From the NCBI GenBank assembly GCA_001544595.2, contig FCOH02000007.1, forward strand, positions 124,001-188,000: a stretch of DNA of 64,000 bases, given 5' to 3'. The notes below the pieces were generated by a model. It was not told the origin of the DNA and ran no database searches. It worked only from the letters and a program-made list of their open reading frames with translations. Below, in pieces: positions 1 through 8,596 of the stretch (position 1 is its first letter; each line of letters starts with the position of its first letter). Source of the stretch: Caballeronia peredens. GTDB taxonomy: Bacteria > Pseudomonadota > Gammaproteobacteria > Burkholderiales > Burkholderiaceae. A program made the position numbers and the translations under genes.

Positions 1-1025
1 ATCCGGACGAAGGGCAACTCGCGTCGTGCCTCGGGCTGATTCCGGACTTCGATCCCGCTTATGTATACGACGTGGCGATCGTCGGTGCGGGTCCGGCCGG
101 ACTCGCGACAGCCGTGTACGCGGCCTCGGAAGGACTGTCGGTCGCGGCGCTCGACTGCCGCGCGCCGGGCGGACAGGCCGGCAGCAGTTCGCGCATCGAA
201 AACTATCTCGGCTTTCCGACTGGCATCACAGGGCATGCGCTGGCAGGACGCGCCTTCGTGCAGGCGCAGAAATTCGGCGCGCATATCGGCATTCCGTGCG
301 AAGCGCGAGCGCTGTACTGCAACGAGCCGCAACCGGTCGTCGAACTGACGGACGGACGGCGCATCACCGCCCGCACGATCGTGATCGCGACGGGCGCGGA
401 GTATCGGCGTCCGGACATCGACGGCCTCACGCGCTTCGAGGGCACCGGCGTCTATTACTGGGCGACGCCGATCGAAGCGCGGCTATGTCGCAAGGAGCCC
501 GTGCTGCTCGTGGGCGGCGGCAATTCGGCGGGACAGGCCGTGGTGTTTCTGGCGTCGCATGCCGAGCATGTTCATCTGTGCATTCGCGGCGCGAGTCTCA
601 GGCACAGCATGTCGCACTATCTGATCGAGCGGATCGAAGGGCTGCCGAACGTAACGGTGCACACGGACACGAACCTGACGGCGCTCGAAGGCGCGGCGCG
701 GCTTGAGCGCGTGCACTATCGCGGCGCGGACGGCGAACGGGGCAGCGTGGCGACGCATCATCTGTTCGTGTTCATCGGTGCGCAGCCGAATGCGGGCTGG
801 TTGCGCACATGCGGCGTCGCGCTGGACAACAGGGGCTTCGTGCTGACGGGCGCGGATCATCCGCGTTCGGACGTGCGCACGATGTCCTTGCAGACGAGCG
901 TTCCGGGCATCTTCGCGATCGGCGATGTCCGCTCGGGATCGATCAAGCGCGTTGCCTCCGCGGTCGGCGAAGGCGCGGCCGTCGTCGCGCAGATTCATGC
1001 GTATCTGATGGCCGACGCCCGCTGA
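1..1025 (+). CDS. Thioredoxin-reductase-like FAD/NAD(P)-dependent oxidoreductase (5' end outside window)
   Basis: The reading frame is already open at the first bases of the window, so the start lies upstream. A GTG at 72 is internal to the frame and is probably not the true start. An FAD-binding motif ([12 protein letters not shown]) sits near the visible N-terminus, followed by [17 protein letters not shown], typical of thioredoxin reductases, and a second dinucleotide motif ([12 protein letters not shown]). The C-terminal FAD motif is [21 protein letters not shown]. The redox CxxC pair normally found before the NAD domain is absent; the region reads [13 protein letters not shown]. This matches the long TrxB-like proteins that carry an extra N-terminal sensor domain (cyclic-nucleotide-binding or receiver), but that part is not visible here. 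Electron acceptor unknown. Confidence 0.85.
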   Translation, partial: PDEGQLASCLGLIPDFDPAYVYDVAIVGAGPAGLATAVYAASEGLSVAALDCRAPGGQAGSSSRIENYLGFPTGITGHALAGRAFVQAQKFGAHIGIPCEARALYCNEPQPVVELTDGRRITARTIVIATGAEYRRPDIDGLTRFEGTGVYYWATPIEARLCRKEPVLLVGGGNSAGQAVVFLASHAEHVHLCIRGASLRHSMSHYLIERIEGLPNVTVHTDTNLTALEGAARLERVHYRGADGERGSVATHHLFVFIGAQPNAGWLRTCGVALDNRGFVLTGADHPRSDVRTMSLQTSVPGIFAIGDVRSGSIKRVASAVGEGAAVVAQIHAYLMADAR

Positions 1026-1027
1026 GC

Positions 1028-1050
1028 GCCGGCGTTCTTCGCCGGCTTTT
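1028..1050 (+). terminator. Intrinsic terminator after the TrxB-like gene
   Basis: A perfect 7-bp stem (GCCGGCG / CGCCGGC) with loop TTCTT is followed directly by TTTT. It begins 3 bases after the stop codon of the upstream reductase and lies just before the convergent VOC gene's stop. Confidence 0.85.
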
Positions 1051-1053
1051 CAG

Positions 1054-1686
1054 TTACTTGGCGCCGGTGTGCTCGCGCACGATGAATTCGGCGTACCAAT
1101 CGGGCCAGTTCTCGTCATGCTGGCCGGTCTGCTTTTCGTGCTCGCCATGCGCGGCCGCAGCGCGGCGAAGCGCGCCGGCGAGTTCCTTAGACGAAGCAAA
1201 CGACGCGTACGTATCCACGCGTCCCGGAAGCCGCGCGGTCACTTCCTGAAAGACCCAGCCGTTGCCGTCGGGATCGCTGAACGACGCGAACGAACCATAG
1301 CTGTTGCGCGCCGGATGCGCTCCGCTCACGCGTCCTTCTTCGCCGGCATGGTGAAACAGGCCGCCGACGTCGTGAAAGATCTCGCTCACGCGCACGCCGC
1401 GCGCGACGAGGTCGGCATGCGCCGCGTCCAGATCGGACACGATGAGATGAAGGCCCTGCACCGAACCCGGCTTTTCCGTGGTGACGCCGCGGCCGAACAG
1501 GATCGAGCACTGCGAGCCCGGCGGCGTGAAATGGACGACGCGAAACTGATCGTCCTTCGCGATATCGACGTCGAGCCGCCAGCCCAGGGTTTCATAGAAC
1601 TGCTTCGCACGGTCGACGTCCGACACGGGTATGACGACGACTTCGAGCTTCATCTCGACCGTATTCGACCTCTGTCCATTGCTCAT
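1054..1686 (-). CDS. VOC (glyoxalase/dioxygenase superfamily) protein
   Basis: A 210-residue protein starting MSNGQRS. I chose this start because GAGGAG lies 6-8 bases upstream; an open frame continues to 1851 but that extension looks non-coding. The start of the VOC fold is visible (MKLEVVVIPVSDVDRAKQFY), then a second betaalphabetabetabeta unit (LHLIVSDLDAAHADLVARGV) and a closing FSDPDGNGWVFQEV, the usual metal-ligand region of the superfamily. The roughly 50-residue C-terminal extension (LPGRVDTYASFASSKELAGAL...) occurs in the glyoxalase-like VOC proteins common in soil bacteria. Substrate unknown. It converges on the upstream reductase across a terminator and is not obviously linked to the anthranilate operon on its other side. 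Confidence 0.85.
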   Translation of the reverse strand: MSNGQRSNTVEMKLEVVVIPVSDVDRAKQFYETLGWRLDVDIAKDDQFRVVHFTPPGSQCSILFGRGVTTEKPGSVQGLHLIVSDLDAAHADLVARGVRVSEIFHDVGGLFHHAGEEGRVSGAHPARNSYGSFASFSDPDGNGWVFQEVTARLPGRVDTYASFASSKELAGALRRAAAAHGEHEKQTGQHDENWPDWYAEFIVREHTGAK

Positions 1687-1920
1687 GTCGAGCTCCTCAC
1701 GATTGACGTTCGATTGCGGATCCGGACTGCGGCGAATGGCCGTTCTTTTCGCTGACGAGCATGACCGATGCATCACGCCGCACGGCTCAATCGCCTGTAA
1801 TTTAACGCTTGAGCATGCTTGCGTCGACAAAACGATCGTATAGGTTTGCATACTTCAGCATCGTGGCTTCGGCGCCCCGCGATCGACACAATGCACCGGG
1901 TTTGCCGCGCGCCTTTTTAC

Positions 1921-1949
1921 TTGACATCTAAACTATATAAACCTAAATT
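1921..1949 (+). promoter_or_regulatory. Sigma70-type promoter of the anthranilate operon
   Basis: TTGACA at 1921-1926, a 17-base spacer, then TAAATT at 1944-1949. The stretch is strikingly A/T-rich for this genome and contains three TAAA-type direct repeats (CTAAAC, TATAAAC, CTAAAT) that could be regulator contacts. It lies about 35 bases upstream of the first gene of the operon. A MarR regulator encoded inside the operon is the natural candidate to act here; that link is an inference. Confidence 0.65.
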
Positions 1950-1951
1950 AT

Positions 1952-1971
1952 CGACTCGGGCACACGAGTCG
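1952..1971 (+). promoter_or_regulatory. 5'-UTR hairpin abutting the ribosome binding site of the anthranilate operon
   Basis: A perfect 7-bp stem (CGACTCG / CGAGTCG) with loop GGCACA ends on the first G of the GGAG Shine-Dalgarno (1971-1974) of the gene starting at 1983. It could tune translation or stabilise the 5' end. It could also be a protein-binding palindrome in DNA. Nothing in the sequence decides between these. Confidence 0.5.
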
Positions 1972-1982
1972 GAGAAGCAAAC

Positions 1983-4367
1983 ATGCGCATCGTCTGTATC
2001 GGCGGCGGCCCAGCGGGCCTCTACTTCGGCCTTTTGATGAAGCGCCGCCATCCTGCCTATGACATCACCATCGTCGAGCGCAACCGCCCTTATGACACGT
2101 TTGGCTGGGGCGTCGTCTTCTCCGATCAGACCCTCGGCAACCTGCGCGCCGCCGACCCGGAAAGCGCCGGTGCCATCCTCGACGCCTTCAACCACTGGGA
2201 CGATATCGAAGTCCATATCAACGGCCGCATGATTCGTTCGTCGGGCCACGGCTTCTGCGGCATCGGTCGCAAACGTCTGCTGAATATATTACAGGCGCGC
2301 TGCGAAGAACTCGGCGTCAAGCTCGTTTTCGAAACGCAGGTGACGAACGACGACGACTACGAAGCCGACCTGATCATCGCAAGCGATGGCCTGAACAGTG
2401 CGATCCGGCAGAAATACGCGTCCACGTATCAGCCGGATATCGACGTTCGCGATTGCCGCTTTGTGTGGCTCGGCACGAACAAGTGCTTCGACGCCTTCAC
2501 GTTTGCGTTCGAGCAAACCGAATGGGGCTGGTTTCAGGCGCATGCGTATCGCTTCGACGACAACACGTCGACCTTCATCGTCGAGGCGCCGGAGCGTGTG
2601 TGGCGTGCAGCGGGCCTCGCCGACATGAGCAAGGAAGACGGCATCGCGTTCTGCGAGCGGCTCTTCGCGAAGTATCTCGACGGTCATCCGCTGATATCGA
2701 ACGCCACGCATTTGCGCGGCTCGGCTCAATGGATCCGCTTCCCGCGCGTCGTGAACCGCGAATGGGTGCATTGGAGAAGCGACGCGATCGGCAAGCGCAC
2801 GCCCGTCGTCCTGATGGGCGATGCCGCGCATACCGCGCATTTCTCGATCGGCTCCGGCACCAAGCTCGCCCTCGAAGATGCGATCGAACTCGCGAACAGC
2901 ATCGATACCGCGTTCGCGCAACAGGACGGCGACCTCGAAGGCGCGCTCGATCACTACACGCGCGTGCGCAGCGTCGATGTGCTGCGCATTCAGAACGCGG
3001 CGCGCAATTCAACGGAATGGTTCGAACACGTGGACCGCTACGCATCGTTCGAGCCGGAGCAGTTCGCTTACTCGTTGCTCACGCGCTCGCAGCGCATCTC
3101 GCATGAGAATCTGCGCGAACGTGACGCAAGTTATCTCGCGTCGTTCGAAGACTGGCTCGCCGGCCGCGCGGGACTCGAACGCGCCGATCAAACGCGCTCC
3201 GTTCCGCCGATGTTCACGCCTTTCAAACTGCGCGGCGTGACGCTCAAGAATCGCGTCGTCGTGTCGCCGATGGCGCAGTACTCCGCCGTCGACGGCATCG
3301 CGGGCGACTACCATCTGATGCATCTCGGCGCACGCGCCATGGGCGGCGCCGCGCTGGTGATGACCGAGATGACGTGCGTGTCGCCGGAAGCGCGCATCAC
3401 GCTTGGCTGCCCGGGCATGTACACACCCGGACATCTGCACGCGTGGAAGCGCATCGTCGATTTCGTGCACGCGCAATCGGATGCGAAGATCGGCATGCAG
3501 CTCGGTCACGCGGGCGCGAAGGCTTCGACGCGCGTGAGCTGGGAAGGCATCGATCAACCGCTCGCCGAGGGCAACTGGCCGCTCGTATCCGCGTCGCCGC
3601 AACAGTATCTGCGCGACGTGAGCCAGTGGTCGCGCGAAGCATCGCATGACGATCTGCGCGAGATCGAGGCGCAATTCGTGCGCGCCACCGAAATGGCGGC
3701 GCTTGCGGGTTTCGACTGGCTCGAACTGCATTGCGCGCACGGCTATTTCCTGTCGAGCTTTCTCTCGCCGCTCACGAATCGTCGCAGCGACGAATATGGC
3801 GGCTCGCTCGAAAATCGCCTGCGCTATCCGCTGCGCGTTTTCGAGGCGATGCGCGCCGTATGGCCGCAAGACAAGCCGATCTCCGTGCGCATCTCCGCAC
3901 ACGACTGGGTCGATGGCGGCACGACGCCTGACGACGCCGTGGAAATCGCGCGCGCCTTCAAGGCGGCGGGCGCGGACATGATCGACGTCTCTTCGGGGCA
4001 AGTCAGTAAGGACGAAAAGCCCGTCTTTGGCCGCATGTTCCAGACACCTTTCGCCGATCGCATCCGCAACGAAGCGGGGATCGCGACGATCGCCGTCGGT
4101 GCGATATCGGAAGCGGATCACGTGAACAGCATCATCGCGGCCGGTCGCGCCGACTTGTGCGCCGTGGCGCGACCGCATCTCGCGAATCCTTCGTGGACGC
4201 TGACCGAAGCCGCGAAGATCGGCTATTTCGATATCGCGTGGCCGAAGCAATACGCGGCCGCGAAATCGCAACTCGAACGCAATCTGGAACGCGAGCGCGC
4301 CGTGGCCACCGACAACGCGCGTCTGTCACCGCAAGAACGCGCACAACGGGCCGAAGGAAGCATCTGA
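1983..4367 (+). CDS. abmA: Bifunctional anthraniloyl-CoA (2-aminobenzoyl-CoA) monooxygenase/reductase
   Basis: A 794-residue fusion of two flavoproteins. Residues 1-400 form a class A FAD monooxygenase: N-terminal [16 protein letters not shown], and [22 protein letters not shown] for the second FAD contact. From about residue 410 ([25 protein letters not shown]) runs an old-yellow-enzyme domain of the YqjM/xenobiotic-reductase type with [15 protein letters not shown] and YGGSLENR. This architecture is that of Azoarcus evansii AbmA, which hydroxylates 2-aminobenzoyl-CoA at C5 and reduces the ring without oxygenolytic cleavage. Databases also call it bifunctional salicylyl-CoA 5-hydroxylase/oxidoreductase, so salicylate is an alternative substrate. 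The CoA ligase downstream fits either. First gene of a coupled operon, with GGAG 8 bases before ATG. Confidence 0.9.
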   Translation: MRIVCIGGGPAGLYFGLLMKRRHPAYDITIVERNRPYDTFGWGVVFSDQTLGNLRAADPESAGAILDAFNHWDDIEVHINGRMIRSSGHGFCGIGRKRLLNILQARCEELGVKLVFETQVTNDDDYEADLIIASDGLNSAIRQKYASTYQPDIDVRDCRFVWLGTNKCFDAFTFAFEQTEWGWFQAHAYRFDDNTSTFIVEAPERVWRAAGLADMSKEDGIAFCERLFAKYLDGHPLISNATHLRGSAQWIRFPRVVNREWVHWRSDAIGKRTPVVLMGDAAHTAHFSIGSGTKLALEDAIELANSIDTAFAQQDGDLEGALDHYTRVRSVDVLRIQNAARNSTEWFEHVDRYASFEPEQFAYSLLTRSQRISHENLRERDASYLASFEDWLAGRAGLERADQTRSVPPMFTPFKLRGVTLKNRVVVSPMAQYSAVDGIAGDYHLMHLGARAMGGAALVMTEMTCVSPEARITLGCPGMYTPGHLHAWKRIVDFVHAQSDAKIGMQLGHAGAKASTRVSWEGIDQPLAEGNWPLVSASPQQYLRDVSQWSREASHDDLREIEAQFVRATEMAALAGFDWLELHCAHGYFLSSFLSPLTNRRSDEYGGSLENRLRYPLRVFEAMRAVWPQDKPISVRISAHDWVDGGTTPDDAVEIARAFKAAGADMIDVSSGQVSKDEKPVFGRMFQTPFADRIRNEAGIATIAVGAISEADHVNSIIAAGRADLCAVARPHLANPSWTLTEAAKIGYFDIAWPKQYAAAKSQLERNLERERAVATDNARLSPQERAQRAEGSI

Positions 4368-4369
4368 TC

Positions 4370-5143
4370 ATGACATCTCTCGCCAGCAGGCACGCAGTGG
4401 TGACGGGCGGCGGCAGCGGCATCGGCGCATCGTGTGCCGAAGCGCTCGCGCGTGCCGGCGCGCGCATCACGCTGATGGGCCGCGACATGAAACGCCTCGA
4501 AGCCCAGCGCGATGCGATGCGCGTCCACGGCGAAGTCGCGTGCATCAGCGTGGACGTGACGAACGAAGCCGCCGTGACCGAAGCCTTTGCACGCGCGGCC
4601 GAAGTGCACGGCGCCGTCGATCTGCTCGTCAACAACGCCGGGCACGCGCAAGCCGCGCCCTTCACGCACACCGACGCCGCACTGTGGCAACGCATGCTCG
4701 ACGTGAATCTGACCGGCGTATTTCTGTGCACGCGCGCCGCCCTGCCCGCGATGCTCGAACGCGGATACGGGCGCATCGTCAATGTCGCGAGCACGGCGGG
4801 GCAAACGGGCTATGCGTACGTTGCCGCGTATTGCACCGCGAAGCATGGCGTGATCGGCCTGACGCGCGCGCTCGCCGCCGAAGTCGCGACCAAAGGGATC
4901 ACGGTCAACGCAGTGTGTCCCGGCTACACTGAGACCGAATTGCTGCGGGCATCGCTCGATCAGATCATGACGAAGACTTTACGCAGCGAACAGGACGCGC
5001 GCGATGCGCTCGTGCGCCACAACCCGCAACGCCGTTTCGTGCAACCGGAAGAAGTCGCGAATGCCGTGTTGTGGCTCTGCGCGCCCGGTTCCGAATCGAT
5101 GAATGGCCAATCCATATCCGTATCCGGTGGAGAAGTAACGTGA
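4370..5143 (+). CDS. Short-chain dehydrogenase/reductase of the anthranilate-CoA operon
   Basis: A classical 257-residue SDR. The ATG at 4370 lies 2 bases after the stop of the monooxygenase gene, so a longer upstream frame is rejected. Motifs: [10 protein letters not shown] for NAD(P) binding near the N-terminus, NNAG in the middle, the catalytic Ser in NVAST, and YCTAK as the YxxxK pair. The C-terminus ends on the usual [12 protein letters not shown] segment. In the aerobic 2-aminobenzoyl-CoA pathway a 3-hydroxyacyl-CoA-type dehydrogenation is needed after ring reduction and hydration, and this enzyme is the natural candidate; the exact step is an inference. Its TGA overlaps the GTG start of the MarR gene. 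Confidence 0.88.
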   Translation: MTSLASRHAVVTGGGSGIGASCAEALARAGARITLMGRDMKRLEAQRDAMRVHGEVACISVDVTNEAAVTEAFARAAEVHGAVDLLVNNAGHAQAAPFTHTDAALWQRMLDVNLTGVFLCTRAALPAMLERGYGRIVNVASTAGQTGYAYVAAYCTAKHGVIGLTRALAAEVATKGITVNAVCPGYTETELLRASLDQIMTKTLRSEQDARDALVRHNPQRRFVQPEEVANAVLWLCAPGSESMNGQSISVSGGEVT

Positions 5144-5700
5144 CCAACGCCGCACGCAACAAGAAAACCACGCCGATGGCGGAAGCGAAGGCGCCGCGCA
5201 AAGGCGTCGAGAAGCCGGCGCATAACGTCGTCGATCTGGAGATGAGCACGGGCGCCGACAGTCACATGGGCCTGCGCCTGTGGCTGCGCATGCTGACCAC
5301 GACCAACCTCGTGCAGACCGAACTGCGCAAGCGCCTGCGCAACGAGTTCGATACTACATTGCCGCGCTTCGACCTGATGGCGCAGCTCGAACGTCATCCC
5401 GAAGGACTGAAGATGACCGAGTTGTCGCGCCGCATGATGGTCACCGGAGGCAACGTCACGGGCATCACCGATCAACTGGAAAAGGAAGGCCTGGTATCGC
5501 GCTATACCGATCCTAACGATCGACGTTCGATCAGCGTGCGCCTCACGCCGCAAGGCCGCGCCGCGTTCGACAAGATGGCGACCGCGCATGAACAATGGGT
5601 CGTCGAGATGTTCGGTGGACTCGAACTGAACGAGAAATCGCAGACGCATCAGCGGCTCGGCAAGCTGAAGCAGCATCTGCTGAACACGCTCAAGGATTAA
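5140..5700 (+). CDS. MarR-family transcriptional regulator within the anthranilate operon
   Basis: 186 residues from a GTG at 5140 that overlaps the preceding stop (GTGA), with GGAG upstream. The first 40 residues are a basic, Lys/Ala-rich tail. The winged-helix domain follows: [26 protein letters not shown], recognition helix [17 protein letters not shown], and wing [13 protein letters not shown] with the DxR signature of MarR proteins. MarR regulators of aromatic-CoA pathways generally repress and are released by the CoA thioester; being inside the operon suggests autoregulation, probably at the promoter near 1921. Ligand and operator are inferred, not shown. Confidence 0.88.
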   Translation: MTNAARNKKTTPMAEAKAPRKGVEKPAHNVVDLEMSTGADSHMGLRLWLRMLTTTNLVQTELRKRLRNEFDTTLPRFDLMAQLERHPEGLKMTELSRRMMVTGGNVTGITDQLEKEGLVSRYTDPNDRRSISVRLTPQGRAAFDKMATAHEQWVVEMFGGLELNEKSQTHQRLGKLKQHLLNTLKD

Positions 5701-5711
5701 GGGAGATTTTC

Positions 5712-6563
5712 ATGACCTCATTCACCGCCGACGCGCTCCTCGCCGGCAACCGCCTCACGCTCGCGGACTATCGCGCGAAACATTTCCTGTGGTCCGTGAC
5801 CAACGGCGTCGCGACCATCGCGCTGAATCGTCCCGAGCGCAAGAACCCGCTGACCTTCGAATCCTATGCCGAGCTGCGCGACCTGTTTCGGAAGCTCGCA
5901 TACGCGACCGACGTAAAGGCCGTCGTCATACACGGCGCGGGCGATAACTTCTGCTCCGGCGGCGACGTGCACGAAATCATCGCGCCGCTCATCGATCTGC
6001 CGATGCCGGAGCTGCTGCTTTTCACGCGCATGACGGGCGATCTCGTCAAGGCCATGCGTCATTGCCCGCAGCCGGTCATCGCGGCAGTGGATGGCGTGTG
6101 CGCGGGCGCGGGCGCCATTCTCGCGATGGCGTCCGACATGCGTCTCGGCACGGCGCGCAGCAAGCTCGCGTTTCTGTTCGCGCGCGTCGGTCTCGCGGGC
6201 TGCGACATGGGCGCATGCTCGATCCTGCCGCGCATCATCGGCCAGGGACGCGCGGCGGAACTGCTCTTCACGGGCCGCGCCGCGACGGGCGACGAAGGCT
6301 TTGACTGGGGCTTCTACAACCGCCTCTGCGCGCCCGAAACCCTGCTCGACGACGCAGCCAAACTCGCCTCCGAACTCGTCGCGGGTCCGACCTTCGCGCA
6401 CGGCATCACGAAGAAGATGCTGCATCAGGAGTGGAGCATGAGCATCGACGAGGCGATCGAATCCGAAGCGCAGGCGCAGGCCATCTGCATGAGCACGCGC
6501 GACTTCGAGCGCGCGTATCGCGCGTTCGCGGCGAAGGCGCGTCCTGTGTTCGAAGGAGACTGA
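5712..6563 (+). CDS. Enoyl-CoA hydratase/isomerase (crotonase) family protein lacking both canonical catalytic Glu
   Basis: 283 residues, with GGGAG before the ATG. The crotonase fold is clear: [20 protein letters not shown] near residue 40, the oxyanion-hole segment [12 protein letters not shown] near 80, and [19 protein letters not shown] near 130. By motif alignment to classical hydratases the two catalytic glutamates are replaced: Ile136 takes the place of Glu in GGGxE, and Arg158 takes the place of the second Glu (FARVGLAG instead of xxPExxxG). So it probably does not hydrate a double bond by the standard mechanism. It sits in the middle of the anthranilate-CoA operon and may act on a ring intermediate (hydrolysis or isomerisation). 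Function within the pathway is unassigned. Confidence 0.85.
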   Translation: MTSFTADALLAGNRLTLADYRAKHFLWSVTNGVATIALNRPERKNPLTFESYAELRDLFRKLAYATDVKAVVIHGAGDNFCSGGDVHEIIAPLIDLPMPELLLFTRMTGDLVKAMRHCPQPVIAAVDGVCAGAGAILAMASDMRLGTARSKLAFLFARVGLAGCDMGACSILPRIIGQGRAAELLFTGRAATGDEGFDWGFYNRLCAPETLLDDAAKLASELVAGPTFAHGITKKMLHQEWSMSIDEAIESEAQAQAICMSTRDFERAYRAFAAKARPVFEGD

Positions 6564-6564
6564 A

Positions 6565-7746
6565 TTGAACGTCGACCTACATGGCGCGCTTGCGTGGCCC
6601 TTCTTCGACGAACGGCATCGCGACCTCGCGCGCGATGCCGATGCGTGGGCTGCCACGCACTTGCAGCACGTTGATCATGCCGATACCGATGCAGCCTGCA
6701 AACGCCTCGTGCGCATGCTCGGCGATGCGGGCTGGCTCGCGCATTGCATCGGCGGAACGCGATACGGCGCATCGCACGATACGATCGATACGCGCGCCGT
6801 CTGCCTGTTGCGCGAGACGCTCGCGAAGCACGACGGTCTCGCCGATTTCGCCTTCGCGATGCAAGGCCTCGGCTCCGGCGCGATCTCGCTCGCAGGCACC
6901 GATGAACACAAGGCCCGCTATCTGCCGCGCGTCGCGCAAGGCACTGCGCTGGCGGCGTTTGCACTGTCCGAACCCGAAGCGGGCTCCGACGTCGCCGCGA
7001 TGTCGCTCGACGCGCGCATCGACGGCGACGCGTACGTGCTGAACGGCGACAAGACATGGATTTCGAACGGCGGCATCGCGGATTTCTATGTCGTGTTCGC
7101 GCGCACCGGTGAAGCGCCGGGTGCGCGCGGCATCAGCGCGTTTATCGTCGATGCCGACACGCCGGGCCTGCAGATCGCCGAGCGCATCGACGTGATCGCG
7201 CCGCATCCGCTCGCGCGCCTGCATTTCGCCGACGCACGCGTGCCGCGCAGTCAGATGCTCGGTGCGCCCGGCGAAGGCTTCAAGATCGCGATGCGCACGC
7301 TCGACATCTTCCGCACATCGGTGGCGGCGGCGTCGCTCGGCTTCGCGCGGCGCGCCATGCAGGAAGGGCTCGACCGCGCCGCATCGCGCAAGATGTTCGG
7401 CCACACACTCGGCGACTTTCAATTGACGCAAGCGAAGCTCGCGCAGATGGCGTTGACCATCGATACGAGCGCGTTGCTCGTCTATCGCGCTGCGTGGCTG
7501 CGCGATCAGGGCGAGAGCGTCACGCGCGAAGCCGCGATGGCGAAGTGGCACGCGAGCGAAGGCGCGCAGCAGGTCATCGACGCCGCCGTGCAACTGTGGG
7601 GCGGCCTCGGAGTAAAGACTGGCACCGCCGTGGAATCGCTGTATCGCGAGATTCGCGCGCTGCGCATCTATGAAGGCGCGACGGAAGTGCAGCAGTTGAT
7701 CGTCGGACGAGACGTATTGAAGGCGCACGGAGAACATCGGCAATGA
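6565..7746 (+). CDS. Acyl-CoA dehydrogenase of the anthranilate-CoA operon
   Basis: 393 residues from a TTG start at 6565, one base after the previous stop, with GAAGGAG upstream. Family features: [13 protein letters not shown] and [17 protein letters not shown] in the middle domain, and a C-terminal domain with [42 protein letters not shown]. The Glu of YEGATE is the usual catalytic base. It would oxidise an alicyclic acyl-CoA produced after ring reduction, passing electrons to ETF. Co-directional and translationally coupled to the thioesterase gene by an ATGA overlap. Exact substrate inferred from context only. Confidence 0.88.
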   Translation: MNVDLHGALAWPFFDERHRDLARDADAWAATHLQHVDHADTDAACKRLVRMLGDAGWLAHCIGGTRYGASHDTIDTRAVCLLRETLAKHDGLADFAFAMQGLGSGAISLAGTDEHKARYLPRVAQGTALAAFALSEPEAGSDVAAMSLDARIDGDAYVLNGDKTWISNGGIADFYVVFARTGEAPGARGISAFIVDADTPGLQIAERIDVIAPHPLARLHFADARVPRSQMLGAPGEGFKIAMRTLDIFRTSVAAASLGFARRAMQEGLDRAASRKMFGHTLGDFQLTQAKLAQMALTIDTSALLVYRAAWLRDQGESVTREAAMAKWHASEGAQQVIDAAVQLWGGLGVKTGTAVESLYREIRALRIYEGATEVQQLIVGRDVLKAHGEHRQ

Positions 7747-8192
7747 CGCAAACCTTCGACATGCCGATGCGCATTCGCTTCGCGCACTGCGATCCGGCCG
7801 GCATCGTCTATTTTCCGCAGTACCTGGTGATGACGAACATGCTCGTCGAAGACTGGTTCGACCGCGCGCTCGACATCGAATATGCCCACATGATCTCGAA
7901 GCGACGCGTCGGTCTTCCGATCGTCAAGCTCAGTTGCGAGTTCTCGCGGCCGAGCCGCATGGGTGAAACGGTGACGCTCACACTCGCCGTCGATTCCGTG
8001 GGCCAACGTTCGATTCGCATCGACATCGTGTGTCATTGCGACGGCGAAGTGCGTTTTCGCGCAAAGCAGGTTCTGGTGACGACGTCGCTCGACGATGGCC
8101 GCTCGATCGACATTCCCGGCGATATCGCCCGCGCGCTCGAACGGTTCGCGCCGGGCACGAGCCGCACATTGCAGGAGGAATCAGGCACATGA
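7743..8192 (+). CDS. 4-hydroxybenzoyl-CoA-type thioesterase
   Basis: A 149-residue hotdog-fold protein. The N-terminal motif [16 protein letters not shown] contains the catalytic Asp context of the Pseudomonas 4-hydroxybenzoyl-CoA thioesterase subfamily. The start overlaps the stop of the acyl-CoA dehydrogenase (ATGA), and its own stop overlaps the Rid gene. In aromatic-CoA pathways such enzymes release CoA from dead-end or terminal thioesters and protect the CoA pool. A thioesterase is also present in the Azoarcus 2-aminobenzoate clusters, which supports the assignment of the operon. Confidence 0.85.
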   Translation: MTQTFDMPMRIRFAHCDPAGIVYFPQYLVMTNMLVEDWFDRALDIEYAHMISKRRVGLPIVKLSCEFSRPSRMGETVTLTLAVDSVGQRSIRIDIVCHCDGEVRFRAKQVLVTTSLDDGRSIDIPGDIARALERFAPGTSRTLQEESGT

Positions 8193-8584
8193 AAAAGACG
8201 CTTCTGCCTTCGGGCTGGATCAAGCCGCGCGGCTATGCGAACGGCGTCGCGGTGCGCGGCACGCAGGTGTTCATCGCGGGACAAATTGGCTGGAACGAAG
8301 AGGCGCGCTTCGTCAGCAACGAGTTCGGTGCGCAGGCGGCGCAGGCGTTGCGCAACGTCGTCGCGGTGTTGCGCGAAGCGGGCGGCAAGCCCGAGCATCT
8401 CGTGCGCATGACGTGGTACGTGACCGACAAGCGCGCGTATCTCGCGGCCGCGAAGGAAATCGGCGCGGCGTTTCGCGAGCTGATCGGCGACTACGACATC
8501 GCGATGAGCGCCGTGCAAGTGGTCGCGCTGATCGAAGACGATGCACTGGTGGAAATCGAAGCCACGGCAGTCATCCCCGACTAA
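8189..8584 (+). CDS. Rid (YjgF/YER057c/UK114) family protein without the catalytic arginine
   Basis: 131 residues; the ATG at 8189 overlaps the thioesterase stop, with AGGAGG 8-13 bases upstream. The fold is recognisable (FIAGQIGW, ALRNVVAVLREAGGKPEHLVRMTWYVTD, VEIEATAVIP). In imine-deaminating RidA proteins an Arg lies in a PARSCVEV-like segment; here the aligned segment is IAMSAVQV with Met106 in its place, although the Glu of VEIEA is kept. It therefore belongs to a Rid subgroup that probably lacks RidA-type imine deaminase chemistry. An amine-bearing intermediate is expected in anthranilate degradation, which makes a Rid protein here suggestive but unproven. Confidence 0.85.
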   Translation: MKKTLLPSGWIKPRGYANGVAVRGTQVFIAGQIGWNEEARFVSNEFGAQAAQALRNVVAVLREAGGKPEHLVRMTWYVTDKRAYLAAAKEIGAAFRELIGDYDIAMSAVQVVALIEDDALVEIEATAVIPD

Positions 8585-8596
8585 GCGGAGAGCACG

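Noticed and set aside
3009-4271. 420-codon minus-strand frame opposite the monooxygenase/reductase gene
   Set aside because: Arg/Ala/His-rich shadow frame; the plus-strand frame carries clear flavoprotein motifs.
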